This document shows, piece by piece, positions 35,872 to 44,900 of a stretch of DNA of 64,000 nucleotides. The DNA comes from Microbacterium oleivorans (GTDB lineage Bacteria > Actinomycetota > Actinomycetes > Actinomycetales > Microbacteriaceae). The notes under the pieces were generated by a model. It was given only the letters and a program-made list of their open reading frames with translations. It was not told the origin of the DNA and searched no databases. Every line of letters begins with the position of its first letter. Position 1 is the first letter of the stretch. The stretch is from NCBI RefSeq assembly GCF_023715745.1, contig NZ_JAMBOV010000001.1, positions 372,001 to 436,000 of the forward strand, given 5' to 3'. The translations under genes and the position numbers were made by a program.

Positions 35872-36317
35872 GCCGACTCGGAACGGAGCTCACGGTCGAC
35901 CGAGGCGGCCTCGAGCGCACGGCGGAGCTGACTGCTCGAGGTGTGCACGGTGTACGGGAAGTAGACGACCTCGACCCCGACTTCGGCGAACTCGCGCTCG
36001 AGGCGGTCGCCCTTCTCGGTGCCGCGCCAGTCGTCGCCCTTGAAGAAGTGGGTGAACCCCACTTCGCGCCAGACGTCGAGCTTGTCGGGCACCGTCTCGA
36101 TGTGGACGTGGTCGACGAAGCGGATGCCGCGCAGGATGTCCGCGCGTTCCGAGGTGGGGATGAACGGATCCACGCCCTTCACCTGATGCAGCATCTCATC
36201 GCTCACCACCCCGGCGATGAGCAGATCGCAGTTGTCCCTCGCATGTCGAAGGATGTTCAGGTGTCCCACGTGGAACAGGTCGAACGCCCCCGCGGCGTAA
36301 CCGATACGCACAGTCAT
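35868..36317 (-). CDS. TagD-like cytidylyltransferase
   Basis: A 149-residue nucleotidyltransferase. The HxGH motif is DLFHVGHLNIL (His16, His19), the second signature TSSSQLRR lies near the C-terminus and FFKGDDWRG between them, all as in glycerol-3-phosphate cytidylyltransferase (CTP + glycerol-3-phosphate to CDP-glycerol + PPi). The family also contains ethanolamine-phosphate and other enzymes, so the polyol is not certain. In this locus it could feed the CDP-alcohol phosphotransferase 2 kb away. Its leader carries G tracts. Confidence 0.85.
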   Translation of the reverse strand: MTVRIGYAAGAFDLFHVGHLNILRHARDNCDLLIAGVVSDEMLHQVKGVDPFIPTSERADILRGIRFVDHVHIETVPDKLDVWREVGFTHFFKGDDWRGTEKGDRLEREFAEVGVEVVYFPYTVHTSSSQLRRALEAASVDRELRSESA

Positions 36318-36325
36318 CGCAAGCT

Positions 36326-36370
36326 CCCCAGCAAGCAGACAGATCGAGCCCCAACTCGAATCAGGCCCCC
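36326..36370 (-). promoter_or_regulatory. G-tract leader array upstream of the TagD-like gene
   Basis: On the minus (sense) strand there are G5 (36370-36366), G4 (36352-36349) and G4 (36329-36326), spaced 18 and 23 bases, in the contexts TTTGGGGGCC, GTTGGGGCTC and GCTGGGGAGC. They lie between a candidate promoter and the ATG at 36317. The same arrangement occurs before three other genes of this locus. Confidence 0.45.
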
Positions 36371-36386
36371 AAAGCCCGATGGGGGG

Positions 36387-36416
36387 AGACTACACCACGG
36401 CGAGACGGAGCGTCAC
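36387..36416 (-). promoter_or_regulatory. Candidate promoter for the TagD-like operon
   Basis: On the minus strand GTGACG (36416-36411) and TAGTCT (36392-36387) are separated by 18 bases, a fair sigma-70-type match. The start point would be near 36380, about ten bases before the first G tract. The -35 element overlaps the last codons of the upstream glycosyltransferase gene. Confidence 0.4.
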
Positions 36417-37351
36417 GACCGCCTTCGGGGCCGGTACTCCAGGTACCGGAATCCTGCTCCGCCGGCCGCCATGCCCAGTCCGCGGGCCACGAGCCGCGCA
36501 CCGCGGGCGCGGTGCACCGTCGAGCGGGAGACCGCACCGATGAGCCAGCGGCCGCCGCCGGCGAGCGCGCGGGCGGCGCCGACGGCGACCCATCGGACGC
36601 GGCGCGCCCATCGGCGCGGGGCGCCTGCGGTGAGGTCGATGTCTCCGCGAGCCGTCGTCGTCCCGACGCGGAATGCGCGGCGGAGGACCCACGAGGGCGT
36701 CGCGCGGTCGTCCGGCACGTGATCGATGACGACCGCGTCGGCCGCGGCGACGATCCGAGCACCGCGTCGATGCAGGGCTGATGTGAAGTGGATGTCCTCG
36801 CCGCCCGTCCGACCGAAGTCCTCGTCGAAACGGATGCCCGTCGTCCGGAGGATCGCACAGCCGATGAGCAGGTTGTTCGTCGGGGCCACCGGCATCCGCT
36901 CACCGTTCGCGAATCGTACGCGCCGGAAGAATCCGCCCGCGGTGATCCACTCGGAAGGCGCGGAGTCGAACGCGGATTCCACGCGGCCGGAGACGAGATC
37001 GGCTTCCCCGGATGCCCACGGGGCGAGCAGTGTCCGCAGCCACCCCGGTTCGGGGACTTCGTCGTCGTCGATGAAGACGAGCGCGTCCGCTGCGCGGGTG
37101 AGGGCCTCATCGATCGCGCGGTTGCGGACTGCGGCGAGCCCGGGTCGGGGTTCGGACACGTAGGACGCCCCCGCCTCCGTCGCGGCACCCGCCGCACTGC
37201 CCTCCGGGTCGTTGTCGATGACGAGGACCTCAGCGACCACCGGCCGGACGTCCTCGCGATGCTCGGCGAGGGCGGCCAGCAGCCGGCGGAGCCGATCGGG
37301 ACGACGGTACGAGGGCACCGCGACGAGAACACTCGTGCCGGACGCGTTCAC
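36413..37351 (-). CDS. Glycosyltransferase family 2
   Basis: A 312-residue GT-A fold glycosyltransferase. SVLVAVPSYRRPDRLRRLL opens the domain, VIDNDPEGSA and the DXD-type motif FIDDDEVPEPGW bind nucleotide-sugar and metal, and FDEDFGRTGGEDIHFTSAL is the acceptor-side ED motif. The C-terminal ~80 residues are basic with an amphipathic or membrane-associated segment. It should add a sugar to a lipid-linked repeat unit. GTG 37351 overlaps the upstream GT stop by four bases. Confidence 0.85.
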   Translation of the reverse strand: MNASGTSVLVAVPSYRRPDRLRRLLAALAEHREDVRPVVAEVLVIDNDPEGSAAGAATEAGASYVSEPRPGLAAVRNRAIDEALTRAADALVFIDDDEVPEPGWLRTLLAPWASGEADLVSGRVESAFDSAPSEWITAGGFFRRVRFANGERMPVAPTNNLLIGCAILRTTGIRFDEDFGRTGGEDIHFTSALHRRGARIVAAADAVVIDHVPDDRATPSWVLRRAFRVGTTTARGDIDLTAGAPRRWARRVRWVAVGAARALAGGGRWLIGAVSRSTVHRARGARLVARGLGMAAGGAGFRYLEYRPRRRS

Positions 37352-38367
37352 GCGCCGCCCCGCCGGGCGCGGACCGCGCGCGCGTACGCATCGCGATGAC
37401 GGATGCCGACGAGCGACCAGCCGCGATCCTCGAGATCCGGTCCCGTCTCGGGAGGCGTCGCCGCGGCCTCCGCGAAGCGCTCGAGATCGGCCGCCGTCAG
37501 CTCCCCGTCGAACATCGAGACCCACCCCGGTCCGACCTCGTCGGCGAGCGCGGCGTTCACCTCGTTGCGCGGGACCAGCACCGGTCGACCCAGTGAGAGA
37601 GCCGCCAGCGCCGTTCCGGAGTTGTGCATGAACCGGTAGGGCAGCACGACGCCGACCGACGACATGACCGCGCGGGCGAAGTCCTCCTCGGTCAGGTACC
37701 GGAGGTCGACCGAGATCCGCTCGTCCGCCTCCGCGAGCCCGCGGATCTCGTCGGCGAGCTCACGGGTCGACGGGTTGCCGGAGATGCGGAGCGTCCACTC
37801 GGCCAGTCGCGTCGCGCGGAAGCCAGCGATCAGCGGCTCGACGCCCTTGTAGCGCCGGACCAGGCCGACGAATCCGAGAGAACGCGGCACCGCGGGCACG
37901 CGTTCGACGGCGGCGAACCAGTCCCGGTAGTGCCCATGCGGGATGACGGCGGAGGGGACACCGGCGCGGACGGGAGTCGACTCGTTGAGTCGGATGTGGA
38001 AGTCCGCCCGGCGATCGACCCACTGCAGGAGCCGGCGCTCCCACCGGGAGTCGACGTCGGGGAGTTCCACGTTGTGCAGCGTCCGGACGATCGCCACACG
38101 CGTGACCCGAAGACGGGCGATCAGCACGGTGCCGAACAACCGTCGGATGAACCGTTTGAGGGGCGTCGCACCGCCGAACAGCGTCTCGGGCCAGTGGAAG
38201 TGCAGAGCGTCGTAGCGGCCGAACAACGCCGTTCGCCGGTCGAAGCGCAAGTGCTCGAGGCCGGGCTCGGCGGCCAGGGCCGCGTCCAGCATGTGGACGT
38301 ACGGGTTCGAGGTGGGCCGCGGCGCACCGAAGGACTGCATCACGCGCAGGCGGTCACCGGTCGACAT
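37348..38367 (-). CDS. GT-B glycosyltransferase
   Basis: A 339-residue protein with a GT-B layout. The first half has ALHFHWPETLFGG and VRTLHNVELPD; the second half has SLGFVGLVRRYKGVEPLIAG, the nucleotide-sugar domain start, and LPYRFMHNSGTALAALSLGR in place of a classical EX7E. It resembles GumK-like or GT4-related transferases. I chose the ATG at 38367 (MSTGDRLRVMQSFG); an ATG at 38394 is also in frame and neither has a strong ribosome site. It is divergent from the CDP-alcohol phosphotransferase gene. Confidence 0.75.
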   Translation of the reverse strand: MSTGDRLRVMQSFGAPRPTSNPYVHMLDAALAAEPGLEHLRFDRRTALFGRYDALHFHWPETLFGGATPLKRFIRRLFGTVLIARLRVTRVAIVRTLHNVELPDVDSRWERRLLQWVDRRADFHIRLNESTPVRAGVPSAVIPHGHYRDWFAAVERVPAVPRSLGFVGLVRRYKGVEPLIAGFRATRLAEWTLRISGNPSTRELADEIRGLAEADERISVDLRYLTEEDFARAVMSSVGVVLPYRFMHNSGTALAALSLGRPVLVPRNEVNAALADEVGPGWVSMFDGELTAADLERFAEAAATPPETGPDLEDRGWSLVGIRHRDAYARAVRARRGGA

Positions 38368-38410
38368 AGCCGACAGTCTGGCAGGTTGACGCATCCCCTA
38401 TGCTCAGACC

Positions 38411-38434
38411 GGGGACGATGCATCTAGTCGGGGG
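38411..38434 (+). promoter_or_regulatory. G-tract pair in the leader of the CDP-alcohol phosphotransferase gene
   Basis: G4 at 38411-38414 and G5 at 38430-38434, both followed by ACG, lie 20 bases apart by their last G and just before the ATG at 38450. A TATGCT element at 38399-38404 could be the -10 box. The form matches the other leader arrays in this locus. Confidence 0.4.
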
Positions 38435-38449
38435 ACGGAGCATACAGCG

Positions 38450-39220
38450 ATGAGCGCATTCGGGGACTCGTGGGGTCGGCTGGCGGCGGCGCAGAAGGGG
38501 CACGCCCGCGGTGCGCCCGCCTATTCCGTGTACGTCAATCGACGTATCGGCAGGGCGCTGGCCGCCGCCGCCCACCAGTGGGGGATCACCCCCGACGGTG
38601 CGACCGGGATCAGCGCGCTGCACACCTTCGGCGCTCTCGTCGTGCTCGTCGTCGCGCCCGCACAGTGGTGGACCGGATGCCTCGTCGCGGCGCTCCTGGT
38701 CCTCGGCTACGCGTGGGATTCGGCCGACGGTCAGCTCGCCCGCCTGCGCGGCGGGGGGAGCCTCGCGGGGGAGTGGCTCGATCACTTCGTGGACGCGTTC
38801 AAGACGGCATCCCTCCATCTGTGCGTCCTGGTCGCCCTCTGGTGGCACACCGACGCGCGCGACACCCTGTGGCTCCTCGTCCCGCTCGCGTACTGCGTGG
38901 TCGGCGTCGTGACCTTCTTCGGGATGCTGCTCAACGACCTCCTCAAAGGCAAGAAGGGCGTGCCATCGACGCACGCCCGGGGCGGCGGCACCGCGTTGCG
39001 CTCGCTCATCCTGGTGCCGACGGACTTCGGGCTGCTGTGCCTCGTGTTCGTCCTGTGGGGCGCTCCGCCGCTGTTCCTCGCGGCGTACACGCTGCTGCTG
39101 ATCGCGAACGCCGTCTTCCTGGCCGCCGCCGCGGTCAAATGGCACCGCGAGATCCGTGCCCTCGATCTCCCGGTGACGGCGCCGGCGGGAGTCGCCATCA
39201 CGGGGGTCCCGGGGCCGTGA
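38450..39220 (+). CDS. CDP-alcohol phosphatidyltransferase family protein
   Basis: A 256-residue membrane enzyme with about six hydrophobic segments. The complete CDP-alcohol phosphotransferase signature is present: Asp90, Asp93-Gly94, Ala97-Arg98, Gly107, Asp111 and Asp115 (DSADGQLAR then GEWLDHFVD), i.e. D-x2-DG-x2-AR-x8-G-x3-D-x3-D. Such enzymes move a phospho-alcohol from a CDP-activated donor to an acceptor. In a glycopolymer locus with a TagD-like gene it may make a polyol-phosphate or phospholipid intermediate. Its stop overlaps the next GTG by four bases. Confidence 0.9.
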   Translation: MSAFGDSWGRLAAAQKGHARGAPAYSVYVNRRIGRALAAAAHQWGITPDGATGISALHTFGALVVLVVAPAQWWTGCLVAALLVLGYAWDSADGQLARLRGGGSLAGEWLDHFVDAFKTASLHLCVLVALWWHTDARDTLWLLVPLAYCVVGVVTFFGMLLNDLLKGKKGVPSTHARGGGTALRSLILVPTDFGLLCLVFVLWGAPPLFLAAYTLLLIANAVFLAAAAVKWHREIRALDLPVTAPAGVAITGVPGP

Positions 39221-40125
39221 GTCCACGCGCCGCGGTGGTGATCGTGAACTACGGTGCCAGCGCGATCCTCGAGCCCAATGCCGCGACGGTGACTCCGCCC
39301 GCGGACGGGTTCGTCGTGGTGGTCGACTGCTTCAGCTCCGCGGACGAGCGGCAGCGCATCGAAGCGGCGTGTCACCGTCACGGGTGGGTGCCGGTCCTCC
39401 TCGAGCACAACGCGGGTTTCGGCGGGGGGACGAACGCAGGGGTCGAGGTCGCGCTCCGGCGTGGCGCAGAGGTGATCGTCGCGCTGAACCCTGACGCCAC
39501 CATCGATTCTCACAGCCTCACGCAGCTGGTCCAGGCGGCCGCCGACGACCCCGAGGCCCTGGTGTCACCCGTCATCGTCGACGGAACGGGCGGGGTCTGG
39601 TTCGGCGGCAGCGACCTCTACCTCGACGACGGATCGATCGCCGGTGCCCGCCGCCGAGTCGAGCGCGCCGGCAGGCCCCGCCACGAGTGGGCGACGGGTG
39701 CCTGCTTCGCCATGTCCGCAGGGCTGTGGTCGCGCGTCGGGGGTTTCGATGAGGAGTACTTCCTCTACTGGGAGGACGTCGACCTGTCGCGACGAGTGCT
39801 CGACGCGGGCGGATCGTTGCGCACCCTTCCGGTCACCGCCGTCCACGACGAGGGGCAGACGCACGTCGACGCCGTGCAGGGGCGAGCCAAGTCCGAGACG
39901 TACTACTACTACAACATCCGCAACCGGCTTCTCTACGCCGCGAAGCACGGCGATGCCGAGATGGTGCGCCGCTGGTGGCGGGCGACACCTCGCGTGTCGT
40001 GGCTCATCCTGATGCAGGGCGGCCGCGCTCAGCTGCGCTCCCTCGCACCCTGGCGCGCACTGGCGCGAGGCATCCGTGACGGACGACGAGCGATCGCCAG
40101 CGCATCGCCGAGGGGTCGCGCCTAA
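39217..40125 (+). CDS. Glycosyltransferase family 2 (rhamnosyl/galactofuranosyl-type)
   Basis: A 302-residue GT-A enzyme. AAVVIVNYGAS, EHNAGFGGGTNAGVEVALRR, ALNPDATIDSHSL and GACFAMSAGLWSRVGGFDEE followed by FLYWEDVDLSRRV form the standard sequence set of GT2 enzymes similar to rhamnosyl and galactofuranosyl transferases. YYYYNIRNRL follows near the C-terminus. GTG 39217 overlaps the CDP-alcohol phosphotransferase stop. Its TAA overlaps the TAG of the opposing GT gene, so the two convergent genes have no spacer. Confidence 0.88.
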   Translation: MSPRAAVVIVNYGASAILEPNAATVTPPADGFVVVVDCFSSADERQRIEAACHRHGWVPVLLEHNAGFGGGTNAGVEVALRRGAEVIVALNPDATIDSHSLTQLVQAAADDPEALVSPVIVDGTGGVWFGGSDLYLDDGSIAGARRRVERAGRPRHEWATGACFAMSAGLWSRVGGFDEEYFLYWEDVDLSRRVLDAGGSLRTLPVTAVHDEGQTHVDAVQGRAKSETYYYYNIRNRLLYAAKHGDAEMVRRWWRATPRVSWLILMQGGRAQLRSLAPWRALARGIRDGRRAIASASPRGRA

Positions 40126-41183
40126 CGACCGACGGCTGCGTCGCGCAGCCGCTCCACCGCGGCGCGCCACGTGTATCGCGCCACGACGGCCTCGCGGGTC
40201 ACGGCGTCCGGTCGCCTGCCCCACGCACCGTCGATCGCTGCGGCGACAGCCTGTGCGGATGCCGTCGGCGACACGAACTCGGCGTACGAACCCACGGTCT
40301 CGCGAAAGACGGCGATGTCGCTGGCCAGCAGAGGCGTCCCGAACCACGCAGCCTCCACAGCGGGCAGTCCGAACCCCTCATCGAGGCTCAGGCTGATCGC
40401 GAGCGCGGCATGGGTGTAGAGCCAGGCGACCTCGTCGTCATCCAGAGACCCCAGGAACACGACTCGGCCCTCGGCGACGGCGGAACGGAGCGTGTCGGGC
40501 AGTTCCGTGCTCACCCCCGAGTGGGCGGATCCGCCGACGACGTACACGGGGGTCTGCGGGGTGACGGCGGCCGCAAGCCGGGCGCCGTCGATGACCGCTG
40601 CGAGGTTCTTTCGGACGTTCAAGCGCCCGACCGTGACGGCGAACCCCGACCCCTCGGGCACGGCCGCCGGGCGGCGCGGCACGGCATCCGTCAACGCGCT
40701 GGGAACACCCAGCCCGACGGCGATCGGCGTGAGCTGCGGGGCGAGGCGGGCGATGCGCCGCGCCTCGGTCTCCGTCGAGGTCGTCACGACCGAGGCCCGA
40801 CGGGACCAGGGGAGCATGGGGGCGAAGTACAGCCGCTCCCGGCGGGAGAACCACTCCGGGTTGTCGTGGAACATCGCGTCGTGCACGAAGACGACGGAGC
40901 GCCCCGACCGTGGCGCGTAATTGTGCACGATGCCGACCTCGGCGCCGGAAGCGCGGGACAGGCGCGGCAACTCCCAGCGGTTGGCGAGGGCGTGCGGCCA
41001 GAGCCTCGTGCGGACGACCTCCGCGCCCGCGGGTACGTCGGACGCATCGGCGTCGTTCCGGAGCGCGAGGATGAGCTCGTCGTCGGGGAACGTGTCCGCC
41101 CAGAAGCGGATGAACTCCTTCTGCACCGTCCGGTTCGCCCCGGGTCCCCGGCCCCACCAGAAGGCGTCGAACATCACTCGCAT
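40122..41183 (-). CDS. Glycosyltransferase family 4
   Basis: A 353-residue GT-B enzyme. The donor half starts at FAVTVGRLNVRKNLAAVIDG and has the EX7E motif in SLDEGFGLPAVEAAWFG with PLLASDIAVFRET. The N-terminal half has FDAFWWGRGPGANRTV and VFVHDAMFHDNPEWFSRRER, which resembles mannosyl/rhamnosyl transferases of EPS loci. The ATG at 41183 follows a run of seven G that doubles as a ribosome site. It stands alone on this strand, between two plus-strand units. Confidence 0.88.
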   Translation of the reverse strand: MRVMFDAFWWGRGPGANRTVQKEFIRFWADTFPDDELILALRNDADASDVPAGAEVVRTRLWPHALANRWELPRLSRASGAEVGIVHNYAPRSGRSVVFVHDAMFHDNPEWFSRRERLYFAPMLPWSRRASVVTTSTETEARRIARLAPQLTPIAVGLGVPSALTDAVPRRPAAVPEGSGFAVTVGRLNVRKNLAAVIDGARLAAAVTPQTPVYVVGGSAHSGVSTELPDTLRSAVAEGRVVFLGSLDDDEVAWLYTHAALAISLSLDEGFGLPAVEAAWFGTPLLASDIAVFRETVGSYAEFVSPTASAQAVAAAIDGAWGRRPDAVTREAVVARYTWRAAVERLRDAAVGR

Positions 41184-41240
41184 AGTCCCCCCCGACGGTC
41201 ATCATACGAGCACGCCGTCGCGTCGCAGAGAAGTCCGTGC

Positions 41241-41269
41241 TTGCGCTGTGGCGTTCGGAGACGTATGTT
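41241..41269 (+). promoter_or_regulatory. Candidate sigma-70-type promoter of the EPS export operon
   Basis: TTGCGC (41241-41246) and TATGTT (41264-41269) are 17 bases apart. The start point would be near 41276, about nine bases before the first G tract of the leader. Confidence 0.5.
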
Positions 41270-41284
41270 GTGCACGATCCTGCT

Positions 41285-41346
41285 GGGGGCGGGATCTCTC
41301 GTTGGGGAACGAGAAACGACTTTGGGGGTCGGGGATTTCCGTGGGG
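41285..41346 (+). promoter_or_regulatory. G-tract leader array before the lipoprotein gene
   Basis: Runs of G5 (41285), G4 (41304), G5 (41324), G4 (41331) and G4 (41343) occur on the sense strand; the main ones are 19, 20 and 19 bases apart. TCTCGTT-GGGG-AACGAGA (41297-41314) also forms a perfect seven-base hairpin that displays one G tract in its loop. The array runs up to the start codon. Confidence 0.5.
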
Positions 41347-41958
41347 ACACATGACGCTGCGCGTTTCGCGCGCCGGCTGCAGCGGGGGGCGGTGGTCGCC
41401 CTCGCAGGCGTCACTCTGCTCGCCGGCTGCAGCGCAGTAGCGGCGGCCGAACGGCCCGCCGCCGCACCGACGCAGGCGACGGTGTCGCCCACGCCGATCG
41501 ACCCGGACGCTCCCGCGCCCGTGCCGTCCGAGGAAGCGGACGCGCCCACGAAGGCGCCGACGGTCGACGTCGAGAAGGGCGCGATCGACGAACCGATCGC
41601 GCTGTCCACGGGTCTGGTCATCGAGCTCGACTCGGTGTCGGCGACCTCCGTCGAGGCGAAGACACCCGGCGAGGTGTCCGGGCCCGCCGTCGTCGTGCGG
41701 CTGACCGCCCGCAACGACTCGCGGGAGGCCGCCGACCTCGACTCCGCCGTCGTCACGCTCACGGCAGCGGACGGCGAGTACGGCATCGGCACGACCGCGG
41801 GGCCCAACACGCCCCTGGCCGGTGACCTCGAACCGGGCGACTCCGCATCCGGTTCCTATGTCTTCATGCTCGACCCCGCGGCCGATCGCGCCGTCACCGT
41901 GAGCGTCAACTATTCGGCGGGCGAGCCCATCGCCGAATTCTCGGGAAAGACGGACTGA
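41341..41958 (+). CDS. Lipoprotein with DUF4352-like domain
   Basis: A 205-residue lipoprotein. A basic n-region (ARRLQRG) and hydrophobic core lead to the lipobox LLAGC with Cys30. A Pro/Thr-rich linker follows, then an Ig-like DUF4352-type domain (~90-205) with VVVRLTARNDSREAADLDSA and SGSYVFMLD. The start is GTG 41341; an ATG ten bases later is out of frame. It is the first gene of the large plus-strand EPS operon, two bases before the PKD/LamG protein, and probably sits on the outer face of the membrane. Confidence 0.75.
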   Translation: MGTHDAARFARRLQRGAVVALAGVTLLAGCSAVAAAERPAAAPTQATVSPTPIDPDAPAPVPSEEADAPTKAPTVDVEKGAIDEPIALSTGLVIELDSVSATSVEAKTPGEVSGPAVVVRLTARNDSREAADLDSAVVTLTAADGEYGIGTTAGPNTPLAGDLEPGDSASGSYVFMLDPAADRAVTVSVNYSAGEPIAEFSGKTD

Positions 41959-41960
41959 AC

Positions 41961-44900
41961 ATGACCACTGCAACGACTCGCAAGCCGTCGCTGCTCGCCC
42001 GCGCCGTCAGCGTCCTGGCGGCGACGGCGCTCATCGGCGCCGGTGTGCTGGCAGTGTCGCCGGCCGCTCACGCCGCAGAGCCGCTCTCGCCCGATCCCGC
42101 TCCGCTGCTCCAGCGCGACGCCGACGTCGCGACCGCCGACGCGCTCCCGACGGTGCAGATCGACGACGGGTACGTCTGGGCGCAGACCATGATCGGCAAC
42201 ACCGTCTACGCTGCCGGCTCGTTCACCAATGCCCGCGCCCCCCTCGCCGCGCCGGGCACGAGCCTCACGCCGCGGTCGAACATCCTCGCCTACGACATCT
42301 CTACGGGGAACCTGAAGTCCTTCGCCCCGCAGGTCAACGGCGTCATCAAGGCCATCGCCGCATCGCCCGACGGCAGCCGGATCTACATCGGCGGATCCTT
42401 CAACTCGGTCAACGGCACGACGCGGTTCAACTTCGCCGCGCTCGACGCGACGACGGGAGCCCTCGTACCGGGCTTCTCCCCGTCGGTGGGCGGCACCGGT
42501 GTGTACGCCATCGCGACGACCGGGAGCGCCGTCTACGTCGGCGGCCGCTTCACGCAGGGCAACGGCGTCGCGCGCGGCAACCTCGCCGCTTTCAGCACGA
42601 GCAACGGAGCCCTGCTGTCCTGGGCCCCCACCACCGACCTGCAGGTCGACGCGATGGTGATGGAGCCGGGCAACCAGAAGGTGATCATCGGCGGTCGCTT
42701 CTACACGGTCAACGGCGTCGGCGGTGAACAGCGCGGCATCGGCGCACTCGACCCCGCGACGGGCGCGACCGTACCCTGGGCGGTGACCTCCGTCATCAAG
42801 AACGGCTGGGCCGAGGGAGGCAACGCCGGTCGCAGCGGCATCTTCGCACTCGCGACGGATGCCGGTGGCGTCTACGGCACGGGCTGGACCTACGCCGACG
42901 TCGCGACCGGCAACATCGAGGGCACGTTCGCCGTCAATGCGGGAGCGGGAGACCTCCGCTGGCTCGCGGACTGCCACGGCGACCACTACGGTGTCTGGTC
43001 GACCGGCAAGATCGTCTACTCGACGAGCCACACCCACCAGTGCGACACCGTCAACCTCTGGCCGGAGCAGCCCAAGCGTCAGTACCGGTACATCGAGGCC
43101 TACACGGCCGATGCGCGCGGGACGCTGCCCCGGACCCCCAGCGAGAGCTCCATCTATAAGAACTGGGCGGGGACGCCGTCGCCGTCGGCCTACGCCTGGT
43201 ACCCCGACTTCACGGTCGGCAACACCTCCGGGCTCGGACAGGCCGGTCTGTCGATCACCGGAACCGGGGACTACATCTCGGTCGCCGGCGAGTTCGGCAG
43301 CGTGAACAATCAGCGGTATCAGGGCATCGTCCGCTTCTCGACCAAGCCGTCGACGGGTGCGAAGCAGGGTCCGCGCATCGCCACGGCCAGCTGGGCGCCG
43401 AGCGCCCGCTCGATCACCGCGGGTGAGGCCCGCGTGCAGATCCAGGCGAACTGGGATCGCGACGACATGAACCTCACGTACGAGCTCCGTCGCAGCGGCC
43501 GGTCCACGCCCGTCGCGACGACGACCGTCGCCTCGACCTGGTGGCAGCGCCCGGGCATCGTGATGAAGGACACCGACGTCGTCGCAGGGCAGACGTACAC
43601 CTATACGGTCATCGCCCGCGATGGAAACGGGAACGCGGTCCAGAGCTCCGCCGCGACGGTCACGATCAGCTCCACGTCCGCCTCGGCGTACGCGAGTGCG
43701 GTCATCGATGACAGCGCGACCCATTACTGGCCGCTGGGGGAGGACTCCGGCACCGCCGCGTTCGACTGGGCGGGCAGCGAAGACCTCACGGTGAACGGTG
43801 CGACGCGCGGCGTAGCGGGGCAGAACCAGGCGACGACGACGAAGGCGACGCAGTTCGCCGGTGTCGACGGCTCCTTCGCCTCGACCGCGACGTCTGAGGT
43901 CGGCCCGAACACGTTCTCGGTGGAGGCCTGGTTCAAGACGACCAGCACCTCCGGGGGAAAGATCGTCGGTTTCGGCAACAACGCCGGCGGCACGTCCGGC
44001 AGCTACGACCGGCACATCTATCTGAGCAACGACGGTCGACTGACGTTCGGCGTCTATCCCGGCAGCGTCCAGACGCTCGAGAGCGGGCCGGGCTACAACG
44101 ACGGCGCCTGGCACCAGGTGGTCGCGAGCCTCTCTCCCGCCGGCATGCGGTTCTACGTCGACGGCGCCCTCGTGGGCGGCCGATCGGACATCACGTCGGG
44201 TGAGGGCTACAACGGCTATTGGAAGGTCGGCGGCGACAACACCGGCGGCTGGCCCAACAGCGGCAGCAGCAGCTACCTCTCCGGGACGATCGCAGACGTC
44301 GCGGTGTACCCGTCGGCCCTGAGCCTCGACGCCGTCGCCCGGCACTACGCTGCGAGCGGCCGCGGGACGGCGCCCGCCGCCGCACCGTCCGACACGTACG
44401 GCAAGTCCGTCTACGCGCTGAACCCCTCGGTGTACTGGCGTCTCGATGAGACGACCGGCGCCGCTGCCGCGGACTCGAGCGGTGCGGGCTACATCTACCC
44501 GGGAACCTACTTCGGTGGGGTGACCAAGGGGGCTCCGAGCGCTCTGGCCACCGGTGCGGGCACCTCGATCGCCCTGAGCCCGAATGGCCAGACCGGTGTG
44601 ACGGGTGACAAGCAGGTGTTCAACCCGACGACCTACTCGATGGAGACGTGGTTCAAGACGACCAGCACCAACGGTGGCAAGCTGATCGGCTTCGGCAGCA
44701 ACCGCGTGGGGGAGAGCGGAAACTACGACCGGCACGTCTACATGAGTGGTGACGGCGCGCTGCGCTTCGGGGTCTGGAACGGCTGGGCCGGCATCATCCA
44801 GAGCGGTCCGGGATTCAACGACGGGAAGTGGCACCATGTCGTCGCCACGCAGTCGTCGGCCGGCATGCGTCTGTACCTCGATGGCCAGCTCGTCGACCAG

